This document shows, piece after piece, positions 8,326-16,502 of a DNA stretch of 18,886 bases. The translations under genes were made by a program, and so were the position numbers. The DNA lies in assembly GCA_038141705.1 (NCBI GenBank), contig JAYQIQ010000005.1:1-18886 (forward strand), in the 5' to 3' direction. How positions within the stretch are numbered: position 1 is the stretch's first letter; every line of letters starts with the position of its first letter. Source of the stretch: Eutrophomonas brisbanensis. GTDB taxonomy: Bacteria; Pseudomonadota; Gammaproteobacteria; Burkholderiales; Eutrophovitaceae. The notes beneath the pieces are model-generated. The model was given only the letters and a program-made list of their open reading frames with translations, ran no database searches and was not told the DNA's origin.

Positions 8326-9996
8326 TTATCTGCCGCGATCTCGAATAGCAGATAATGTCGTGCAGGTTGTAATAATTTCAGGGTCGGTTTTGATCTCTAT
8401 TAATGCCGCTGTATCCGCACTAAGCGCTATTGCGAGTTGCTCCTCAAACTGGCTTGTACTTTCAACTGTCGCACCGTGCAATCCATAGGCTCTAGCCAAC
8501 GCAGCAAAATCAGGATTCTTTAACGACGTTCCATAAACATGATTCGGATATTCCCTCTCCTGATGCATCCTAATCGTTCCGTACATCCCGTTGTTGAATA
8601 CAAGGAATAACAACTTCAGGTCGTACTGCGCTGCTGTAGCGAGTTCCTGCCCATTCATTAGGAAACAACCATCACCAGAAACGCTAACGACAGTTCTATT
8701 AGGAAACGCAATCTTTGCAGCTATTCCAGCTGGGACGCCATACCCCATCGCACCATTCGTTGGTGCTAATTGTGACCGATAACCGGAGTATTTCCAGTAG
8801 CGATGAATCCAACCAGAAAAATTTCCTGCACCATTTACCATGACAGTGTCTCGAGGAAGCTTACGCTCCATGATTTGCATTACTTCAGCAAGATCAACGT
8901 CACCACCCATCGATACCGGAACGACATTTTCCTCATACGCTTTTCTTGCGTTTAGTCTCCAGTCGCCCCAGTTACATTCGACGGGATCCATATTCGACAA
9001 CTGACTGGATATAGATTCGAGATCCGCATTAACCATGACCTCTGCTTGGAAAACGCGCCCGAGCTCTTCTACACCCGGATGAATATGCACAAGCCGTTTG
9101 TCCAGCACCGGGGGCCTCAAAAGAGAATACCCTCCAGTGGTCATCTCGCCCAACCGCGCTCCCACCACTAGCAACAGATCACTTTCACGAACAACGCCAG
9201 CAAGTTTTGGATTAATTCCGATGCCAACGTCTCCAACATAATTGGAGTGGCGATTGCCTATAAGATCCTGCCGTCTGAATGTACATGCTACGGGGAGATT
9301 ATTTCTTTCGCTGAACGTCTTTATGTTTTCACAGGCCTTCTCAGTCCACCCAGAACCACCGAGTAGCAAAAGTGGCTTTTTGCTTTCCAACAAAAGTTTT
9401 CGGATTTCAGCAAGAGAATCATTATCAGCAGCGTATCGAATGCTTTGAATCGGTTTAGCGTCTGCTACAGCCTCTTTGGTGACCAACATATCCTCTGGCA
9501 GTGCCAGCACCACTGGACCAGGCCGCCCCGAGGTAGCTACCTGAAATGCTCTTGCAACGTACTCCGGTATGCGATCTGCACGATCAATTTGCGCGACCCA
9601 TTTCGTCATTTGACCAAACATTCGTCGATAATCGACCTCCTGAAAGGCCTCCCGCTCAACCATGTCGCCACCAACTTGCCCGACAAATAACACCATCGGG
9701 CTTGAATCTTGAAAAGCTGTATGGACGCCAATGCTAGCGTTGGTTGCACCTGGTCCTCGCGTCACAAAACAAATGCCAGGTCGACCTGTTGCTTTTCCAA
9801 AAGCCTCAGCCATAAAAGACGCACTACCGTCCTGCCGCGTAACAATAAGCTTAATCTGATATTTTTTTCGAGAAAGTGCATTCAGCACATCAAGATAGCT
9901 CTCTCCGGGCACGCAAAAAGCTGTATCAACCCCATGCACTAAAAGCTGATCAACCAGTATCTCTCCACCACTTCTCATAGCTATATTTTTTGTCAT
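8326..9996 (-). CDS. Thiamine-diphosphate enzyme, acetolactate-synthase-like, substrate unknown
   Basis: This is an intact 556-residue protein of the acetolactate synthase/benzoylformate decarboxylase superfamily. The N-terminal pyrimidine-binding domain includes FCVPGESYLDVLNAL, FVTRGPGATNASIGVHTAFQ and EAFQEVDYRRMFGQ. The central domain contains a GGSGW loop. The C-terminal diphosphate-binding domain has GDGCFLMNGQELATAAQYD ending in VFNN, the GDG-x(~25)-NN metal/ThDP motif. The residue aligned with the catalytic Glu of the family (RHEQGA in acetolactate synthases) is Asp56 in TRQDGSASF, a conservative change at the cofactor-activating position. No small regulatory subunit gene (ilvH/ilvN) is adjacent, so this is unlikely to be the biosynthetic acetolactate synthase. 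It could be a decarboxylase or carboligase. ATG 9994-9996 is chosen as the start; Met7 is an alternative. It begins 20 bases after the pnp terminator, leaving no room for a normal promoter. Confidence 0.8.
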   Translation of the reverse strand: MTKNIAMRSGGEILVDQLLVHGVDTAFCVPGESYLDVLNALSRKKYQIKLIVTRQDGSASFMAEAFGKATGRPGICFVTRGPGATNASIGVHTAFQDSSPMVLFVGQVGGDMVEREAFQEVDYRRMFGQMTKWVAQIDRADRIPEYVARAFQVATSGRPGPVVLALPEDMLVTKEAVADAKPIQSIRYAADNDSLAEIRKLLLESKKPLLLLGGSGWTEKACENIKTFSERNNLPVACTFRRQDLIGNRHSNYVGDVGIGINPKLAGVVRESDLLLVVGARLGEMTTGGYSLLRPPVLDKRLVHIHPGVEELGRVFQAEVMVNADLESISSQLSNMDPVECNWGDWRLNARKAYEENVVPVSMGGDVDLAEVMQIMERKLPRDTVMVNGAGNFSGWIHRYWKYSGYRSQLAPTNGAMGYGVPAGIAAKIAFPNRTVVSVSGDGCFLMNGQELATAAQYDLKLLFLVFNNGMYGTIRMHQEREYPNHVYGTSLKNPDFAALARAYGLHGATVESTSQFEEQLAIALSADTAALIEIKTDPEIITTCTTLSAIRDRGR

Positions 9997-10016
9997 ACGT
10001 AGAGCCTAACAGAAAT

Positions 10017-10042
10017 AAAAAAGCCCGCTTTCGCGGGCTTTT
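10017..10042 (-). terminator. Rho-independent terminator after pnp
   Basis: GCCCGC (10023-10028) and GCGGGC (10033-10038) form a GC-rich stem with a four-base loop. Flanking A and T runs pair to lengthen it. On the minus strand it ends in six T (10017-10022), three bases past the pnp stop. This is a textbook terminator for the rimP-to-pnp operon. It has four T on the plus side as well and may act weakly in both directions. Confidence 0.9.
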
Positions 10043-10045
10043 AGA

Positions 10046-12167
10046 TTAGGCCTCGTCAGAGGGTTCATCTTTTCTTTCATCGGCTAGAACAGCTTTCATG
10101 CTAAGCCTTAATCGACCTTTGTCGTCTGCCTCGAGCACCTTCACTCGAACTTGCTGACCTTCTTTCAAATAGTCGGACACCGCATTAACCCGCTCCTCTG
10201 CTATCTGAGAAATGTGAAGTAAACCATCTTTTCCTGGCAACACACTCACAATAGCCCCAAAGTCTAGAAGCTTAAGAACCTCACCATTGTAGATCTGACC
10301 AACTTCAACCTCAGCCGTGAGCTCTTCGATGCGTTTCTTTGCAGCTTCTCCGCCGGTCGATGAAATACACGCTATCGTGACCGAGCCATCGTCTTGAATA
10401 TCAATCGTAGTTCCAGTCTCCTCGGTAATTGCACGGATAACCGCTCCACCTTTCCCGATCACATCGCGAATTTTCTCAGGCTTGATCTTCATTTGGATCA
10501 TCCGAGGCGCGTACGCTGAGAGCTCCTCTCTAGAACCCGATATCGCCGCAGTCATTTTTCCAAGAATATGAAGTCGTGCCTCTCGCGCTTGCTGGAGCGC
10601 TATTTGCATTATTTCTTTCGTGATTCCCTGAATTTTTATGTCCATCTGAAGCGCGGTTATACCCGTTTCAGATCCAGCAACCTTGAAGTCCATATCACCA
10701 AGGTGATCTTCATCTCCCAAAATATCAGTTAGCACAGCAAACCTGTTGCCGTCCTTGATCAACCCCATTGCGATCCCAGCAACGTGCGCCTTTAGCGGTA
10801 CACCAGCATCCATCAGCGCAAGACATCCGCCGCAGACCGATGCCATCGAGCTCGAACCGTTGGACTCAGTGATCTCAGAAACAACGCGTAGAGAATATCC
10901 AAACTCCTCTTGAGAAGGAATGACCGCTGCAAGTGCACGCTTAGCCAACCGTCCATGCCCAATTTCTCTGCGCTTAGGCGATCCAAACCTGCCAGCCTCT
11001 CCAGTCGCATACGGCGGCATGTTGTAATGGAGCATAAAGTGGTCGCGATACTCTCCCTGAAGCGCATCAATAATTTGCTCATCTCTAGCAGTGCCAAGGG
11101 TGGAGACAACCAGTGCTTGCGTCTCTCCTCGCGTAAATAGCGCAGAACCATGCGTCCTCGGTAGAACACCGGTTCTTATAGATATTGGCCTGACTGTTCT
11201 CGTGTCACGTCCATCAATACGAGGCTCTCCCGCAAGTATCTGGCCACGAACAATCTCCTTCTCGAGACTCCCTAAATAGTCATAAACCGTACCTTTGAGG
11301 CCGTCGTCCTCTCCACATATCTCAGAGATGACCGAATCAAACACTTCATGAACCTTGGAGCTACGCTCTTGCTTAAGCTTGATACTATAAGCGTCACGAA
11401 GACCAGGCTCTCCAAGCTCCTTGACTCGAGCAACCAATGCTTGATCTTTCTCAGCTGGAGACCAGTCCCAGAGTGGCTTACCAGCCTCATCCGCCAAGTC
11501 GTTAATGGCATCGATAACTACTTGCATACTATCGTGCCCAAAAACTACAGCACCCAGCATTACGTCCTCCGACAACTGATCAGCCTCAGACTCAACCATC
11601 AAAACTGCTTGCTTAGTTCCAGCGACAACTAAGTCCAGTTGAGTTTCTTTTAACTGGCTAGCGGTTGGATTTAGAACATATTGTCCGCCCACATAACCGA
11701 CTCGCGTTGCCCCTATAGGCCCATCAAACGGGATTCCAGAGATTGATAGCGCGGCTGATGCCCCAATCATCGCTGGTATATCTGGATCAATTTCTGGATC
11801 ACACGAGAGGACGGTAGCGATGACCTGAACCTCGTTGAAGAACCCATCCGGGAAAAGAGGACGAATTGGCCGATCGATTAATCGGCTGGTTAAAATTTCC
11901 TTCTCAGAAGGTCTTCCCTCACGCTTGAAAAATCCGCCAGGAATCTTTCCAGCAGCATACGTCTTCTCCTGATAATCAACAGTGAGCGGGAAAAAATCTT
12001 GCCCAGGCTTTGCCTCCTTTTTTACCAACAACTGTAACCAAAACGACGGTTTCACCCAAGGAAACCAAAACTGCACCTGACGATTGACGCGCGATCTCAC
12101 CAGTTTCCAATGTCAACTCATGTTGACCAAAATTAATTGTTCTTTTCACACTATTCAAATTATTCAA
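10046..12167 (-). CDS. pnp: Polyribonucleotide nucleotidyltransferase (PNPase), one frame break near the start
   Basis: PNPase degrades RNA 3' to 5' by phosphorolysis and can add tails; it works alone and in the degradosome. In order it has RNase PH domain 1 (FFKREGRPSEKEILTSRLID, RPIRPLFPDGF), the helical linker, RNase PH domain 2 (GETQALVVSTLG, SMASVCGGCLALMDAGVPLK), a KH domain (IRDVIGKGGAVIRAITEETG) and an S1 domain (VLPGKDGLLHISQIA). Length is about 705 residues, normal. One extra base at 12016-12023 breaks the frame between VTVVGKK and EAKPGQDFFPL. The start is not ATG: candidates are TTG 12167 (GGGTGA ribosome binding site five bases upstream, my choice), TTG 12158 and GTG 12149. It follows rpsO across a 103-base gap holding a terminator-like hairpin. 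Confidence 0.93.
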
Positions 12168-12178
12168 AATGATCACCC

Positions 12179-12207
12179 AAAAAAATAAGGCGCGGACAAC
12201 CCGCGCC
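12179..12207 (-). terminator. Terminator-like hairpin between rpsO and pnp
   Basis: GGCGCGG (12189-12195) and CCGCGCC (12201-12207) form a seven-base all-GC stem with a five-base loop. On the minus strand it is followed by TTATTTTTTT, and the T-tract runs straight into the GGGTGA ribosome binding site of pnp. It is positioned to end part of the rpsO transcripts and so to set the rpsO:pnp ratio. In E. coli this gap also holds a terminator plus an RNase III hairpin used in PNPase autoregulation. I see no second long hairpin here. Confidence 0.75.
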
Positions 12208-12270
12208 AATTTACATTAATAAAAACTACAACCTGACTTATCGACTACTTCAATTTGCACAATCAATAAA

Positions 12271-12540
12271 TTACTTTCTCAAACCTAGGCTTTCGATGAC
12301 TTTTCTGTAGCGGTCGACGTTTTTGCCTTTCACGTAATCCAACATCTTTCTACGACGGCTAACCATCTTCAACAATCCCCTACGAGAATGATTGTCTTTA
12401 GAGTGAATCTTAAAGTGCTCAGTTAACTCATTGATTCGGCTTGTGAGCAGAGCTATCTGCACCTCTGGAGATCCCGTGTCTCCCTTGGCCTTCTGGAAAT
12501 CTTCAACAATCTTCGCTTTTTCCGCTGCAGTGGCAGTCAT
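12271..12540 (-). CDS. rpsO: 30S ribosomal protein S15
   Basis: S15 binds the central domain of 16S rRNA early in 30S assembly. The 89-residue protein begins MTATAAEKAKIVEDFQ at ATG 12538-12540 and has the family segments DTGSPEVQIALLTSRI, HSKDNHSRRGLL and VSRRRKMLDYVK. It ends ESLGLRK. A longer frame extends upstream, but the family start and AAGAG just before the ATG decide for 12540. It has its own promoter (12572-12600) within the operon and a hairpin after it. S15 often represses its own translation by binding its leader; the 30-base leader here is too short to judge. Confidence 0.96.
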   Translation of the reverse strand: MTATAAEKAKIVEDFQKAKGDTGSPEVQIALLTSRINELTEHFKIHSKDNHSRRGLLKMVSRRRKMLDYVKGKNVDRYRKVIESLGLRK

Positions 12541-12571
12541 GTTCTCTTTGGTCCCTAGTGAAAAACCCGAG

Positions 12572-12600
12572 ATTATATACATTTAATACATTTAATACAA
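12572..12600 (-). promoter_or_regulatory. Internal promoter of rpsO, spacer with direct repeats
   Basis: On the minus strand a perfect TATAAT (12572-12577) lies 17 bases from TTGTAT (12595-12600, three of six -35 bases). The transcript start would be near 12565, giving a leader of about 25 bases. The spacer and -35 are made of two copies of a nine-base repeat, ACATTTAAT on the plus strand (12580-12588 and 12589-12597). It sits in the 67-base gap after truB. Confidence 0.55.
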
Positions 12601-12607
12601 AGAATTA

Positions 12608-13528
12608 TCATTGGGTTGCCCCCCATAAAAAGCTCGTAGATAAAAGCCTTTTGGCTCGAAGCTCGCCAGTTTTATGAAATTCTCCAACCCCAAAAAAAAG
12701 ATCAGCGCCGTCATACAGCCTTACGTGGACAGGCCAAACTTTGCAACTTGACTGAGAATCGTCCTCAACGTTAACCGCTAAACCGTTGATTAATCTATTT
12801 TTAAATTCATTACAAACCTTAATTTTTGCCAATCCGCCCAAACATGAATCAAGCGGCCTTAAAACCCGCGGCAACTCACTTGAAGACAAACTATCAAGAT
12901 AATCCAGTTTTAACGTCTCGGTTTCCCCAATATCACCAACCCTCGTTCTTCTTAACTCGGTAAGGTAGCCTCCGGTCCTCAAATACTTTGCTATATCCTC
13001 AGCCAACACCCTGACGTATGTACCCTTGCTGCAAGTTACCCACATCTTCATCATTTGGTCAGCTATTATTTCCAATTTCAATTCATATACAACAATCGTT
13101 CTTGGCGCCCTCTCTATCTCCACGCCGCTTCGAGCATAGCTATAGAGTGGCTTCCCACTTACCTTTATCGCGCTATACATCGGCGGAACTTGCAGCAAAG
13201 TACCGCTGAAATGTTTAACGACCGCAACCATATCCTCATCGTCAAAGTGGATATCTGCAGCCTTAGCGAGCTTGCCTTCACGGTCCCCCGTGGTACTCGT
13301 CCAACCGAGTTGAACTAGCGCCTCATAACTCTTTACCGACTCGCTCGTGTAGCTTATGAATTTTGTGGCTTCACCAATAAAAATAGGTAGGACACCAGTT
13401 GCCATGGGGTCAAGGGTGCCAGCATAACCAGCCTTAACCTTTCGCCCAAAAAGACGGCGAACACGCTGGAGAGCTGAATTGGAGGTGAGTCCGACTGGCT
13501 TATCGAGGTGGAGAATTCCGTGAGGCAT
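12608..13528 (-). CDS. truB: tRNA pseudouridine(55) synthase TruB
   Basis: TruB isomerises U55 in the T-loop of nearly all tRNAs and acts as a tRNA folding chaperone. The protein has 306 residues and is intact. It starts GILHLDKPVGLTSNSALQRV and has the catalytic motif AGTLDPMATGVLPI with nucleophile Asp40. QVPPMYSAIKVSGKPLYSYA follows, then KGTYVRVLAEDIA, which binds RNA. The C-terminal region (residues ~235-306) is the TruB_C type and is poorly conserved. The start is ATG 13526-13528, 26 bases after rbfA, in the same operon. Confidence 0.95.
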   Translation of the reverse strand: MPHGILHLDKPVGLTSNSALQRVRRLFGRKVKAGYAGTLDPMATGVLPIFIGEATKFISYTSESVKSYEALVQLGWTSTTGDREGKLAKAADIHFDDEDMVAVVKHFSGTLLQVPPMYSAIKVSGKPLYSYARSGVEIERAPRTIVVYELKLEIIADQMMKMWVTCSKGTYVRVLAEDIAKYLRTGGYLTELRRTRVGDIGETETLKLDYLDSLSSSELPRVLRPLDSCLGGLAKIKVCNEFKNRLINGLAVNVEDDSQSSCKVWPVHVRLYDGADLFFGVGEFHKTGELRAKRLLSTSFLWGATQ

Positions 13529-13554
13529 AAATGTAATACTGGAAAACTCGAGAG

Positions 13555-13908
13555 CTAATCTGTGTGGCTCTTAGCGGCTGCCAGCAACTCGTTTATACGA
13601 TTGCTTCGCTCAGAAATTTCATCATAAAAAAAACGTAGCGCAGGAGAGGAGCGCATATTAAGAGATTGGGAAATCCTCGTTCTAAGGAACCCCTTAGCAT
13701 TGTTTAGCACCTCCTCAATGGATTTTCGCTGACTTTCATCCACGAGGCTCGTGAAATAAATTTTCGCATGTGAATTATCATTACTAACAACCACATCCGT
13801 AATAGTAATAAGCCCAACCCTGGGATCTCTGATCTCATTTCGTATAATTACCGAAAGCTCTTTCGTCAAAAAATCAGAGAGTCTTCCGCTTCGCTGCCGC
13901 TTCTTCAT
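13555..13908 (-). CDS. rbfA: 30S ribosome-binding factor A
   Basis: RbfA is a small KH-like-fold protein that binds the 30S subunit and helps process the 16S 5' end, especially in the cold. It has 117 residues and is intact. Family segments are RLSDFLTKELSVIIRNEIRD, DPRVGLITITDVVVSNDNSH and KIYFTSL. It ends in the helical AISQSL-to-RINELLAAAK region with PALRFFYDEI. ATG 13906-13908 is the only sensible start; GGGAT just upstream is a weak ribosome binding site. It lies 33 bases after infB and 26 before truB, as in the classical nusA-infB operon. Confidence 0.94.
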   Translation of the reverse strand: MKKRQRSGRLSDFLTKELSVIIRNEIRDPRVGLITITDVVVSNDNSHAKIYFTSLVDESQRKSIEEVLNNAKGFLRTRISQSLNMRSSPALRFFYDEISERSNRINELLAAAKSHTD

Positions 13909-13941
13909 ATCCCGGTTTCAAATAATCTATTTGAACAACGA

Positions 13942-16484
13942 TCAAAGCGAGCGAGCAACTTCCTTCACCTCAAAGACCTCTAGTTGATCTCCCTCTTTTA
14001 TATCGGAGTAATTCTTTAGCGATAGGCCACACTCAAAACCAGATTTAACTTCTCGAACGTCTTCTTTGAAGCGCTTGAGCGTATCAAGCTCCCCTTCAAA
14101 AATTACAACGTTGTCACGGAGTAACCGAACCGACGCACCACGCTTTACCGCGCCCTCCAAAACGTAGCACCCAGCCACCACCCCAACTTTTGAAATTCGG
14201 AAAACCTGACGAATCTCCACGAGACCAAGCGTCTCTTCCTTTTTGTCAGGAGTTAGCATGCCGCCCAACGCTGACTTAACATCGTCGACCGCATCATAAA
14301 TCACATTGTAATAACGAACATCCAACCCATTGTTCTGGATAAGTTTTCGAGCAGTAGCATCAGCTCGAGTATTAAACCCCATGAGGACCGCATTAGATGC
14401 CAGCGCGAGATTGACATCAGAGTCATTAATACCACCTACGCCGGAGTGAACAATGCTTACCTTGACCTCCTCAGTTGATAATTTGGTCAGCGCATGTGAT
14501 ATTGCCTCGCATGAGCCTTGCACATCGGCCTTAATGATTAAAGCAAGCGTCTTGGACTCACCCGAACCCATATTCTCAAAAATATTCTCAAGTTTTGCTG
14601 CTTGCTGCTTCGCAAGTTTCACCTCTCTGAATTTTCCTTGCCTGAATAGCGCTATTTCTCTCGCTTTTTTCTCATCACGAAGAACGACTACCTCCTCACC
14701 CGCTCCAGGAACCTCGGAAAGCCCCTGCACCTCGGTTGGGATCGATGGTCCAGCCATTTCAATCGATTTTCCATTTTCATCCAGCATTGCTCGAACTCGA
14801 CCGAATACTCCACCAGCGAGAACGATATCTCCCTTTTTGAGTGTTCCACTCTGAACGAGGATGGTTGCAACAGGACCTTTACCACGATCTAACCGCGACT
14901 CAACCACTACGCCCTTAGCGGAACTTTCAACAGGAGCCTTTAAGTCAAGCATCTCCGCTTGCAAAAGAACCGAGTCGAGTAGAGCGTCAATCCCCTCTCC
15001 CGTTTTGGCTGAGACCGGCACGAACATCGTATCCCCTCCCCAATCTTCTGGGACCACTTCTTGCTGCGATAGCTCCTGCTTGATCCTTTCAGGGTTAGCC
15101 TCGACCTTATCCATTTTATTAACCGCTACAACAAGTGGAGTGCCGCCAGCCTTAGCGTGATGTACCGCCTCAATCGTTTGAGGCATGACCCCGTCATCAG
15201 CAGCAACGACCAGAACGACGATATCGGTTGCTCGCGCACCACGCGCACGCATCGCCGTAAATGCCTCGTGTCCCGGGGTATCAAGAAACGTTACCATTCC
15301 TTTTTTTGTTTCTACGTGATAGGCACCGATATGCTGAGTAATACCTCCTGCCTCACCACTTGCAACTCGGGTCGTGCGAATAAAATCGAGTAACGATGTT
15401 TTTCCGTGATCCACGTGCCCCATCACGGTTACTACAGGAGCTCGCTTGACGACCGGCGCATTCGCATCATCGCCATTCTCCTCAAGAAAAGATTCTGGAT
15501 CAGATGTTTTTGCTAGCTTCGCCTTATGACCCATTTCGTCGATGATGATCATCGCTGTATCTTGGTCAATGACTTGGTTGATAGTGACCATCTGACCCAA
15601 CTTCATAAACACCTTGATTACCTCAGCCGCTTTCACAGACATGTTGTGCGCTAGTTCCGAAACGGTAATTGTTTCTGGGACCACTACCTCGCGGACAACG
15701 GGCTCAATTTGAGTTTGGATATTTTGGCTTTGCTCTTTCTTATGAGGTTTTCCTCTCCCGTGCCAGCCTTCTCGAAGACCCGCCGTGAAATCGCCTCTAG
15801 TCTTGATCCCACGCTTAGCGCTCTGACTTTCCTCCCAGTCCTTGGTTTTCTGGTTTCGGTCTTTTTTGTTTGCCTTCTTTGCTCCCTCGCGGGCTGCCGG
15901 CGCGTGAAGCGTATGGTCATCAGCCTTCGGCGCCCCTTTGCCTTTATCGGCGGACTTGCTTAAACGCTCAGCTTCTTCTTTAGCCAGCTTTTCTTGTTCA
16001 TCTTTTTGCTTTTTATCGAGTCGTCTCTTTTTCTCAGCTTCTCGCTCCACCAGTTCGGCTGCTTGCCGAGCGAGCAATTCCGATTGTCGCTGGGACTCTT
16101 GCTTCCGCGCCGCCACCTCATCGTCTTCCAATCAAGTCCTTCCGTTGGAGTTGCTTTCTCGATTGGCGCTTCAGGGCTCGGGCTATCGACATTCTTGACT
16201 AATACCCTCTTTTTTCTGACTTCCACTTTTATGGTTCTTCGGTTACCCGAGCTGTCAGATTTCTTTATCTCAGTTGTCTGCCGTCTAGTTAACGTGATCT
16301 TTGCCCTTGGCTTCGCAGCGCCGTCACTACGCAGGTAATCCAGAAGCTTTTGCTTATCAGCTTCCGTAAGCTGCGTTTCAACATCTAAGGACTTTTTAAC
16401 GCCAGCAGATTGAAGCTGCGCAATTAGCCTATCCACGGGCAATTTCAGCTCTTCAGAAAAATCTTTTACCGTAACTTTAGCCAT
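13942..16484 (-). CDS. infB: Translation initiation factor IF-2, one frame break
   Basis: IF2 is a GTPase that brings fMet-tRNA to the 30S subunit and promotes subunit joining. Domains: IF2_N module 1 (MAKVTVKDFSEELKLPVDRL, residues 1-50); a long charged linker rich in Lys/Glu/Ala (to about 250); a second IF2_N module (TVSELAHNMSVKAAEVIKVF); the G domain with G1 GHVDHGKTS (about residue 355), DTPGHEAFTAMRARGA, NKMDKV and SAKTGEG; then two beta-barrel domains and the fMet-tRNA-binding C domain ending EVARSL. One base is missing at 16130-16131: the frame ending GLD continues as LEDDEVAARK if one T is added (minus-strand sense). Restored length is about 848 residues. It starts 18 bases after nusA. 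The break lies in the linker but has no slippery-heptamer sequence. Confidence 0.95.
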
Positions 16485-16502
16485 TAATACGTCCCTAAGT
16501 AA

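Noticed and set aside
14453..15393. Several 78-133-residue plus-strand frames opposite infB
   Set aside because: All are antisense to conserved IF2 domains with no family match or ribosome binding site.
16120..16140. Programmed frameshift in infB
   Set aside because: No slippery heptamer, no stimulatory hairpin and a run of only two bases; similar breaks occur throughout the window.
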